Of a stretch of DNA of 64,000 nt, positions 1 to 12,000 are shown piece by piece. Source of the DNA: Sympetrum striolatum (lineage: Eukaryota; Arthropoda; Insecta; Odonata; Libellulidae); the NCBI GenBank assembly GCA_947579665.1, contig OX388349.1, positions 74,900,841 through 74,964,840 of the forward strand, given 5' to 3'. The notes below the pieces were generated by a model, which saw only the letters and a program-made list of their open reading frames with translations, had not been told where the DNA came from and did not search any database. Both the position numbers and the translations under genes were made by a program. Position 1 is the stretch's first letter, and each line of letters opens with the position of its first letter.

Positions 1-59
1 AAGTAATGACAACAAAGGTCAGTTCTTCTTTGGCATAATGCCAGAAATCTACCTCCACG
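1..59 (+). CDS. XPO5: XPO5 exon A (partial at window edge)
   Basis: Open in the frame starting at base 2 and ending phase 1 at ...TAC CTC CAC G | GTGGGT. The split G completes GTG (Val) with the next exon and gives IYLHVYVRLSEKW, comparable to the YLHMRLSQKW stretch of vertebrate exportin-5. The upstream exon limit is not visible. A short exon beginning after CAG at about 44 cannot be excluded. Confidence 0.55.
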
Positions 60-3000
60 GTGGGTGAGTTATATTATATGCACGCCCTCATGTGCAAAGT
101 ACCTTTAACTCTATCCTCAAAATACTAAATTTTAATTTCTCAACCTTTAAGCTCTATAAATATAAGATCAAGCTCTTGAAACAAAGCATACGGAAGTTTA
201 TTTAGTAATAATTCTGTAGATTTTACTTTCTTATTTATTTAAATTTTATTTTCTTTGGTGCTTTGCTTATTGTTTTATAATTCTCCTTATATTTATCTAT
301 CCTCAGTGTACGTGCGTCTCTCAGAGAAGTGGCAGTACATTACTCAGCTCTATGAATCCGGAGGAATAGATAATGAAAACACAGACACTCAGGTAAAGTT
401 TCATGTATTGTTTGGTAATTTTATGATGCTCCCCTGCTCCAGAGGGGGATACAGTGAAGTTCAGTTGTATTTTCAAATTAATTTAGAAAGTTATCAAAAA
501 AGTGGAAATGAATCCAAGCCAGTTATTTTTCAGTCTCACCTGTAATCTCTTTGTCTGAAAACTAATTTTTTTATTATTTAGGAGTTTACAATTTAGCATT
601 AAAATTCCATTGCTTCCTTTATTATCCAACCTAAAACTTCCGTGAGGGGATAACTCATAATATCACTTTGTGTGTCGGTTGCCTCAGTGAGGACCTCTGG
701 TGGTGGTTGGTGAGTGGAGCACCACTACTTTGACCATAAAAGAAAAGCCCCCGTTTCACAGAAGTGATAAGGGTGTGGCTCAGTACTTCTGTAATTCTGT
801 AGTTGGTAAGAATACTTGCCCGGAAAGTGGGAGACCTGGCGTTGAGTCCCAGCCAAGTCACTATTTTTCACTACTAAAAAAAAGTGTAAAGTTTTATTTT
901 TTTAAATATTTATGACCATGTATATATATATATATATATATATCTATATCTATATTATATATAGACGCTTCTCCGGATATACCTATATATATACGAGTAA
1001 AATGTAGCTTGCATACTGCAAGCAGATCGACAACACTAATTTTATATCGGCATCATATCGGGACGGTCCTCAAAAGAAAAAAAAAGAATTGAAAATATTC
1101 TTAAAATTTGCTGCAATTTCATCGTCTGGCATCGAACCCGTGTCTTACTGGTGAACTTACTATGCAGCACAATAGAATATCACCATCTCTAACTATGTGT
1201 GAAAATTCAACCAAAAATTTTGGCTACAACTGCCTCAAACTACGTTCTACTTTTTAATAATATAAATGGCTCTCTGGATTCGAACCAAGGACGATCTAGG
1301 AAATTTAAAACATGTTTTTGAAATCTATCTATGTTCTCTATCTATATACCTAATTTCATGTTTTAACATTATTGGGAAGGGGTTTAAATTAATTCTTAAA
1401 AATCGGCTAATTTACTGATTGTAGAGACGCCTGGTGTCGAACGCAGGAAATATTGGTAGCTGTGATTGCACAGTATGACTTATTAGGACTTAATCTTATT
1501 TCATACAAATTTTGAAGTCGATATCATGCCGGGAAGTACCTAAAACCTTTTTTAGTTATCTCCATAAGAAATGCATTGACGAATGTAAATGGCTATCTGG
1601 GATCGAACCAACGACCGACAGCGAATATGTAAAATTTGATTATGAAATATATCTATGATATCCAACCCCATGCCGAATTTCAAGTTTCCATGCCATCGGG
1701 AAAGGGGTCCAAAAAAAATCTTAAAAATCGCCACAATGCATTTTAAACGGCCGATTTTTGCCCCGACCTAGCATCGAACCATGGATATTTTTCGTAAAAC
1801 TCATTTATGTTTTCGATAGATCATAACCATATATAAAGGCTCCTTGAGTTTCGATTCTCTACCTATACGGGAAGTATTTTTTAAAAATTCCCGAAAATCA
1901 AAGCAATGCATTTAAACGGGAAAAATCGGGACTTTGGGACCCTCTGGAATCGAACCCATGACACTGAGGATCAAATTCGCTTTTTTCCTGGGGGTTTCAC
2001 GTTATGGCCAATATGTCATAAAAATTTCAGATCAATGACGCTTGTAGTTTAGGCTGTGAATTTGTATCCTATCTATCTATCTATCTATATAGGTATATAT
2101 ATGAATGAATCCGGAGAAGCATCTATATATAATAGATATATATATACATTCATAGGGGATCAAAATTCTAACCATGTTCCACAAGTGCCAATGGCTTGAA
2201 ATTCTTACGACATATTGGCCATAACGTGTAACCTCCAGGAAAAAGCCGACTTTGAACCTCGGTGTCATGGGTTCGATTCCAGAAGGCCCCAAAGTCGCGA
2301 TTTTCCCCATAAGATTACATGGCGGGGATTTTCGAAAATTTATTTGAGGCACTTCCCGGAAATGGAAGGAGTTGAAATTCAAGGGATCGCTAGATGCCGT
2401 GCATATCTAAAGGAAACCATAAAGACATCTACGAATATTATCCTTGGTTCGATGCTAGGTCGGGGCAAAAATCGGCCGTTTAAAATGCATTGCGGCGATT
2501 CTTAAGATTTTTTTTGAACCCTTTTCCGATGGTATAGAAACTTGAAATTTGGCATGGCGTTAGATATCATAATTATATTTCATAATCAAATTTTACATAT
2601 TCCCTTATGGTCCTTGGTTCGATCCCAGAGGGCCATTTACATTCCTCAATGCATTTCTTATGGAGATTACGGAAACACATTTTAGGTGCTTCCCGATATT
2701 ATATCTACTTGAAACTTTGCATAAGATGAGATAAAGTCATTAATAATTCAACTGTGAATTCACAGCTACCAATGTTTCCTGGTTTCACCACCAGGCGTCT
2801 CTACAATCAGTAAATGATCCGATTTTTAAGAATTTTTTGGAACCATTTCCCAATTATATAGAAACTTGAAATTTAGCATACAGATAGAAATTATAGATAC
2901 ATTTCAGGAACATGTTCTAGATTTCCACAATCGTCCTTGGTTCGAATCCAGAGAGCCATTTACATTCGTGAAAAGTAGAACGTCGTTTGAAGCAGTTGTA

Positions 3001-6000
3001 GCGAATATTTCTGCTTGAATTTTCACACATACTTAGACATTGTGATCTTCTATTGTGCCGCTTAGTTAGTTCACCACGAAGACCCGGGTTCGATGCAAGA
3101 TGCTAAAATTGAAGCAAATTTTAAGAATATTTTCAATCCTTTTTTTTTCTTTTGAGGACCGTCTCGATATGATGCCGAAATAAAATAATATTGCCGATCT
3201 GCTTGCAGTATGCAAGCTACATTGCACTCGTCTATTATATATAGACGCTTCTCCGGATATCTATTATATATAGACGCTTCTCCGGATATACCTATATATA
3301 TATATATACGAGTGCAATGTAGCTTGCATACTGCAAGCAGATCGGCAATATTATTTTATTTCGGCATCATATCGAGACGGTCCTCAAAACAAAAAAAAAG
3401 GATTGAAAATATTCTTAAAATTCGCTTCAATTTTAGCGTCTTGCATCGAACCCGGGTCTTCCTGGTGAACTTACTAAGCGGCACAATAGATGATAACTAT
3501 ATCTAACTATGTGTGAAAATTCAAGCAGAAATATATGCTACAACTGCTTCAAACGACGTTCTACTTTTCACGAATACAAATGGCTCTCTGGATTCGAACC
3601 AAGGACGATCGTGGGAATCTAAAACATGTTCCTGAAATGTATCAATAATCTCTATCTGTATGCTGAATTTCAAGTTTCTATATAATTGGGATATGGTTCC
3701 AAAAAATTCTGAAAAATCGGATCATTTACTGATTGTAGAGACACCTGGTGGTGAAACCAGGAAACATTGGTAGCTGTGAATTTACAGTTTCATTAGTAAT
3801 GACTTGATCTTATCTTTTGCAAAGTTTCAAGTGGATATAATATCGGGAAGCACCTAAAATGTGTTTCCGTAATCTCCATAAGAAATGCATTGAGGAATGT
3901 AAATGGCCCTCTGGGATCGAACCAAGGACAATAAAGGAATATGTAAAATTTGATTATGAAATATAATTATGATATCTAACGCCATGCCGAATTTCAAGTT
4001 TCTATGCCATCGGAAAAGGGTTAAAAAAAAATCTTAAAAATCGCCGCAATGCATTTTAAACGGCCGATTTTTGCCCCGACCTAGCATCGAACCAAGGATA
4101 ATATTTGTAGATGTCTTTATGGTTTCCTTTTGATATGCGCGGCATCTAGCGATCCCTATAGTTTCAACTCTCTCCTTTTCCGGGAAGTGCCTCAAATAAA
4201 TTTTCGAAAATCTCCGCCATGTAATCTTATGGGGAAATTCGCGACTTTGGGGCCTTCTGGAATCGAACCCATGACACTCAGGTTCAAAATCACATTTTTT
4301 CTGGTGGTTACACGTTATGGCCAATACGTCGTAAAAATTTCAAGTCAATGACGCTTTTGGTTTAACCTGTGAATTTGTATCCTATCTGGGTATATATATG
4401 AACTAGTAAATGGGTGCTTGCAAACTGCAAGCAAAAAAAATATGAAGGGATACTACCCTGAGTTATCGGTCTATATGTTATATTTAAGTTTCGTTTTAAT
4501 TATACCACTATCTATCGTATACATAATTTTGAAATGTGAGATCAAGATTCACCAAATAATATAATAATAGAATAATTATTTCGAAAGCTTTTTGCGTTTA
4601 ATTGATACGGGAGATTGGAGTTGAGACCTTAAGGCTGGGTGGCCACCAAATGCGAAGCGAAGATAAGTTGAGCGAAGTTACGTTGAGCGGACTACGCTTT
4701 CACAATAGAATCTATACTTTTTAATGCAGCTGCGGCCACCGGATACGAAGCGTAGTTGAGCTGAGAATTGTGACGTCACTCTGCCTCGCAAGGCACATCT
4801 TCCGAACGGTCGTGGTTCGTTCTGAAGCGAAGTCAGCTTACCCCTCCACCGTTCTCAACGTGATAGTGGTGGAGGGGGGAGCCTTTCGCTTCTTTCATCG
4901 GCAGTATTTGAATTGATATCAGTGTGTGAAAGATTCACATTTTTGAGGGCTCCCGGATAGTCATGTGGACAGCGCGTTTTTCTTTGATGAAAGCGGTCCC
5001 GGGTTTGATTCCCGGTGGGAGCCAATGTGCGAAATGACCTAAGCTGTCGAAGCACTTTTAACAACACCATCTACCTAAGATTCACATTTATGAGCTTGAA
5101 AGGTGTGATTAATTCCCAATTACAGCTTTCTTTCAGAAATATTAATTTAATAATTGATGAACGATTCAATTTCACAAAAAGTAATCACTTTGTCAACCTA
5201 TGATAATTGTGATCGTAAACCTAATTTAATTACTTCCAATGTTGTTACAAATCAATTAAATCCCAATTTAAGATATTTACTCGTCTTAGCGGAACGCAAT
5301 CATTGAGAAAATGTCGTCGGAAAGGTTCACTACAGCCGAGAATAATTTTCTCGTAAATATAATCATTGAACGCAGGTAAGTTTTTGAAAATAAACTAATC
5401 CTGTGAAATCGTCAGTAGGTCTCGGAGAGGAACACCAGCTTACCATAGCACTAAATCCAATAACAGTAGGATATTCATTTATGCACCATTAAAAATTTTA
5501 AAAATACGGCAATTTGAAGTAGATTAAGAAAAAGGCATATGCTCCTCTCCGAGACATTTACCCGTCAGCAAAAGTATGACGATGGATGAAGAGTGAAGAA
5601 AAATTGAATTGCCATGCTTATGTGAGTAAAGTGGTTAATTTTTGTGATGCTCTTTACAAAATAATTGAACTAATTATTAATATAAAATTAAAAACTATTT
5701 ATACTATCAGTTCCGTCATTGCAAAATGAAAAGTGTACTCGAGTGAGGTACGAACGATAGGAACTTATATGATATTAGCGAAATAGATAAATTCGTGTCC
5801 AATGGCTGTAAATAATATCTTAATTAAAGTGTGCCAGCATAATATTGTGACAGAATCCGCCTCTTGCGGAATTTCTGTGATTTAACCGTAATCAAAGAAT
5901 TCAATTCTCGGTCGGCAACTAAAGGCTAAACTTAGGCCATCTTGGTAGTTTAGAAAGGAATCGCCTCGCACAGCTCAGCTCCTCCAGTTTCCGATCCTCG

Positions 6001-9000
6001 GAGACTAAAACTTCGCTACGATTCGCTCCGCGTCACTTTTTCCAGCTCAACTCAGCTCAGCGCCGCTTCGCATTCGGTGGCCACTGGGCTTGATGAATAC
6101 GCATACGTAAAATTAAATTAAGGAAATACGCCAAACAAAGAATGAATTTCATGAAGTTAATGATGTAAGGTACAACGTATTAATTGTGTACTATGCATTA
6201 ATTTAAGAAAACGTAGTAAGAGAACTTACCTATTCCCCCTAAATATTCAGTGTAGATTCTTCAACTTCATCCTCGAATAATCTCACTACTTACATGCATT
6301 TTCCGATTATCTTCGTTGGTACATGGTCTCGTATCCTCTACATAAACTTATGTTATCACAGTATGTATTCCCGAATAATTCATTGACCGTGCAGATATTC
6401 GCTGTCCATTTTGATGAAAGTTACATTTTTCAACCTTCAGTAATAACATATATGGAAAGAATTTTTTTTAATTTTACCATTGTATATTGTATACATAATT
6501 TTCAAATGACTGAGATCGAGATTCACCAAATAATATGATAGTAAAATAAATATTTCGAGAGCCTTTCACGTTTATGTGATACGGGAGTCTTTAATGGATA
6601 CGTGTTCGTAAAATTATATTAAGGAAATACGCCAAACATAGTAAAGTTGGAATAAAAATCTGCATAAGATAAAAATGTGGAAAATAAATAGACGATTACC
6701 TGTGTAGTATTCGGTTCAGTGCAAGACATACTCCAAAATAATCCTATATTCATTAAATGGCGTCTACCACGACAATGAGCTCCGTTTCTAATTAAATAAA
6801 CAAATAGACAATAGGCAACGTAATTATGTAAATAGTTTTAAAGAACGTAGAAAAATAATTTTATTCTAAAGCCCATTTGGAGAAGATGGGAAAATAATAT
6901 TCATACAATGGTACATGCAAACATTGTTTATACTAACGAAAAATTATCCAGCTAACACGAAGAACGACGTAATCAGAAGGTCGTTGAAGGAAATCAGTGT
7001 ATTTTATGTGTAGATTTTTGTTTTTCATTTTGATGAAAGTTGAATTACGTAATATACTATGTACTAATTGTGTACTACGTATTAATTAAAGAAAAAGTAG
7101 AAAAAGAACTTAATTTTAAATTCTCTTTGGAGAGGATGACAGAATAATTATATGTAATTAAAATAGAAAAGAAGAAACATAATATGCATAAAATAAACAG
7201 CACAGAAACACACACGAAAAGCAAACCACCATATACGTAGAACAACGATATCCTAACATCGTTCAATGATACTATGTATTTCCTGAGTAGATATTTGTTG
7301 TTCATATCGATGAAAGTTACAATTTCTTGATATTCAATGATAACATGGTCCTTCAAGAAAGGCGGGCAGCAATGGGTTTAGTTGCCGTTATGAGCTTTTC
7401 GGTGACAATTTATCACAATGTATATAGAACGAAAGTGAAACATACATGGAACATTTTAGTCTGAGTTCAGCATATGATAAATGTATTTGGTTAAGTGAGC
7501 TATGAAATATAATATATTAATAAACTATAGTGTTCGTTAAACTATTCGTATTGCTTGCAGTTATGTTATTTCTAAAGATTGTCGTTAAACCTTATAATTT
7601 ACATTAATATCACTATTTATTTATTTATATTAATATCTATGTACTTCATTCTAGAATAATCTCGCTACTTACATGACTTTTACGATTATCTTCGTTGATA
7701 AATGGTCTCGTATCGTCTACATAAACGTATGTTATTACTTTATGTATTCCAGAATAATTCATTGACCGTGCAGATATCCACTGTCTATTTTAACGAAATT
7801 TACATTTTTCAGCATTCAGTAATAACATGTATCGAAAGAAAGATTTAAAATAATTAAAAATGCATCAAACCTTTATCATTGCATATGAAAATAGGATCGT
7901 AAACAAACTTGTTTTCGATTCAAACAATGGTTGTTGCCATAGATTTAATTTTCAAAATGAGGAGAAAAAAACGTAATAAATTGGCGTTCAAACTAAAATT
8001 TTGCAAATTTCCTGCCGGAATGTTAAAATCGGTCGCAAGAAAAGAAAACTTTGATCCTTTAGACGTAATATAGACCAAGTCCCACTGCTTTACGATTACA
8101 TTTTCATATTTTTATGAACGAAAGAAATTTGCTCTGCCTGGCCATTTTTCGTTTTTCCCGTTTAAATACATTGAAAAATATAATCCTTTCTGTTCTCAAA
8201 CCTAGGACAAAATCTGTAGATTTTCGATTTTTTCCCAACTCGACTGTCAATTATAAATCTCTCTTGAAAATTTCAGCCTTCCAGCTCGATTAGAAATGCC
8301 CAGGATTTTGTGTCAATCAGTAGGATTTGCAGCTTTATATATAGTAATGAATCCGGAGAAGCATCTATATCTATTATATATAGATGCTTCTCCGGATTCA
8401 TTCATATATATAGATAGGTATATAGATAGGTATATAGATAGATAGGATACAAATTCACAGCCTAAACCACAAGCGTGATTGAGTTCAAATTTTAACTGCG
8501 TATTGGCCATAACAATTAACCGCCAGAAAAATTGTGATTTTGATCCTCAGTGTCATGGGTTCGATTCCAGAGGGCCCCAAAGTCCCGATTTTTCCCATAA
8601 GATTACATGGCGGGGATTTTCGAAAATTTTTTTGAGGCACTTCCAGGAAAAGCAGAGAATTGAAACTCGAGGAATCGCTAGATGCCGTGCATAGCCAACG
8701 AAAATCAAAAAGACATCATCGAATATTGTCCTTGGTTCGATGCTAGGCCGGGGCAAAAATCGGCCGTTTAAAATGCATTGCGGCGATTTTGAGGATGTTT
8801 TTTGGACCCCTTTCCGATGGCATAGAAACTTGAAATTCAACATGAGGTTAGATATCATATATATATCTCATAATAAAATTTTACATATTTGCTGATCGTC
8901 CTTGATTCGATCCCAGAGGGTCATTTAAATTCCTCAATGCCTTTCTTACGGAGAAAACGGAAACAAAATTTTGGTACTTCCCGGCATGCTATCGACTTCA

Positions 9001-12000
9001 AACCTTGCATGATACAAGAACAAGTCTTTACAAATCAAACTTTTTATTCACAGCTTACAATATGTCCTGGGTTCTACACCAGGTGTCTCTGAAATCAGAA
9101 GTTGATCCGATTTTTAGTAATTATTTTGAAAGCTTTCCCAATAATATAGAAACTTTAAATTCGGCATATAGATAGAGTTCATAAATAAATTTCAGAAGCA
9201 TGTTTAAGATTTCCAAGATTATCCTTGGTTCGAATCCAGAGAGCCATTTACATTCGTGAAAATTAGAACGTCTTTTGAGGCAGTTGCAGCCAATATTTTT
9301 GCTTGAATTTTCACACATAGTTAGAGATGGTGATCTTCTATTGTGCTGCATAGTAAGTTCACAGTAAAGACCAGGGTTCGATGCCAGACGATGAAATTTC
9401 AGGGAATTTAAGGAATTTTTTATTCATTTGTTTTTCTTTTGAGGACCGTTCCTATATAATTCCAACATAAAATTAGTGTTGTTGATCTGCTTGCAGTATG
9501 CAAGCAACATTTTACTCGTATAATAGATATATGAATGAATCCGGAGAAGCATCTATATATAATAGATATATATATATAGGGGATCAAAATTCTAACCATG
9601 TTCCAGAAGTGCCACTGCCTTGAAATTTTTACGACATATTGGCCATAACGTGCAACCTCCAGGAAAAAGCCGACATTGAACCTTGGTGTCATGGGTTCGA
9701 TTCCAGAAGGCCCCAAAGTCGCGATTTTGTCCATAAGAATACATGGCGAAGATTTTCGAAAATTTTTTTGAGGCACTTCCCGGTAAACTAGAGAATTGAA
9801 ATTCAAGGGATCGCAAGATGCCGTGCATATCTAAAGGAAACCATAAAGACATCTACGAATATTATCCTTGGTTCGATGCTAGGTCGGGGCAAATATCGGC
9901 CGTTTAAAATGCATTGTGGCGATTTTTAAGATTTTTTTTGGACCCTTATCCGATTGCATAGAAACATGAAATTCGGTATGAGGTTAGATACCATGAAAAT
10001 ATATCATAATCGAATTTTACGTATTCGCTGATGGTCCTTGGTTCGATCCCAGAGGGACATTTAAATTCCTCAATGCATTTCTTACGGAGATAACGGAAAC
10101 ACATTTTAGGTACTTCCCGGCACGATATCGACTTCAAACTTGGCCTATAGAAAGATCAAGTACATACAAATCAAGCAGTGCAATCACAGCTATCAATGAG
10201 TCCTTGGTTCGACACCAGGCGTCTCTGCAATCAGAAGTTGATCTGATTTTTAGGAATTATTTTGAAACCTTTGCCAATAAGATAGAAACTTCAAATTCGG
10301 CATATAGATAGAGATCATTAATAACTTTCAGAAACAATTTTTTGATTTCCCAGATCGTCCTTGGTTCGAATCCAGAGAGCCATTTAAATTCGTGAAAATT
10401 AGAACGTCTTTTGAGGCAATTGTAGCCCATATTTCTGCTTAAATTTTCACACTTAGAGATGGCTGATGTTCTATTGTGCTGCATTGTAAGTATCACTGGA
10501 AAGACCCGGGTTCGATGCCAGACGATCATATGTCTCCGAATTTTAAGAAAAATTTCAATCCATTTATTTTCTTTTGATGGCCGTCCCGATATGATGCCGA
10601 CATGAAAATAGTGTTGTCGATCTGCTTGCAGTATGCAAGCAACATTTTACTCGTACCTATATATATATATACATTCATAGGGGATCAAAATTATAACCAT
10701 GTTCCACAAGTGCCAATGCCTTGAAATTTTTACGACATATTGGCCATAACGTGTAACCTCCAGGAAAAAGCCGACTTTGAACCTCGGTCTCATGGGTTCG
10801 ATTCCAGAAGGCCCCAAAGTCGCGATTTTCCCCATAAGATTACATGGCGGGGATTTTCGAAAATTTATTTGAGGCACTTCCCGGGAAAGGAGAGAGTTGA
10901 AACTCGAGGGATCGCTAGATGCCGCGCATATCAAAAGGAAACCATAAAGACATCTACGAATATTATCCTTGGTTCGATGCTAGGTCGGGGCAAAAATCGG
11001 CCGTTTAAAATGCATTGCGGCGATTTTTAAGATTTTTTTTGAACCCTTTTCCGATGGCATAGAAACTTGAAATTCGGCATGGCGTTAGATATCATAATTA
11101 TATTTCATAATCAAATTTTACATATCCCCTTATGGTCCTTATTTCTTATGGAGATTACGAAAACACATTTTAGGTGCTTCCCGGCTTGCTATCGACTTCA
11201 AACTTTGCATGATACATGAACAAGTTTTTACAAATCAAACTGTGCATTCACAGTTTACAATATGTCCTGGTTTCGACACCAGGTGTCTCTGGAATCAGAA
11301 GTTGATCCGATTTTTAGGAATTATTTTGAAACCTTTCCCAATAATATAGAAACTTGATATTCGGCATATAGTTAAGGATTATAAATAACTTTCAGAAACA
11401 TGTTTTAGATTTCAAAGATCGTCCTTGGTTCGAATCCAGAGAGCCATTTACAATCGTGAAAATTAGATTGTCTTTTGAGGCAGTTGTAGCCAATATTTCT
11501 GTTTGAATTTTCATACATCGTTAGAGATGGTGATCTTCTATTGTGCTGCATAGTAAGTTCACAGTAAAGGCCCGGGTTCGATGTCAAACGATGAAATGTA
11601 AGCGAATTTTAAGAAAAATTTCAATCCTTTTTTTTTCTTTTGAGGACCGTCCCGATATGATGCCGATATGAAATTAGTATTGCCGATCTGCTTGCAGTAT
11701 GCAAGCTACATTTTACTCGTATATATATATATCTATTATATATAGATGCTTCTCCGGATTCATTCATGGATATACCTATATAGATAGATAGATAGATAGG
11801 ATACTAATTCACAGCCTAAACCATAAGCGGCATTGACTTGAAATTTTTACGACGTATTGGCCATAACGTGTAACCGCCAGAAAAATTGCGATTTTGAACC
11901 TCGGTGTCATGGGTTCGATTCCAGAAGGCCCCAAAGTCGCGATTTTCTCCATAAGGATACATGGCGGGGATTTTCGAAAATTTTTTTGGTGCACTTACCG

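Noticed and set aside
2215..2505. About 96-codon open frame recurring at 2215, 4034 (-) and 10740 with similar protein text
   Set aside because: The similarity tracks DNA repeat conservation of U2, U3 and U6. Other units have stops, start sites vary, and the frame crosses B-box motifs. No sign of coding selection.
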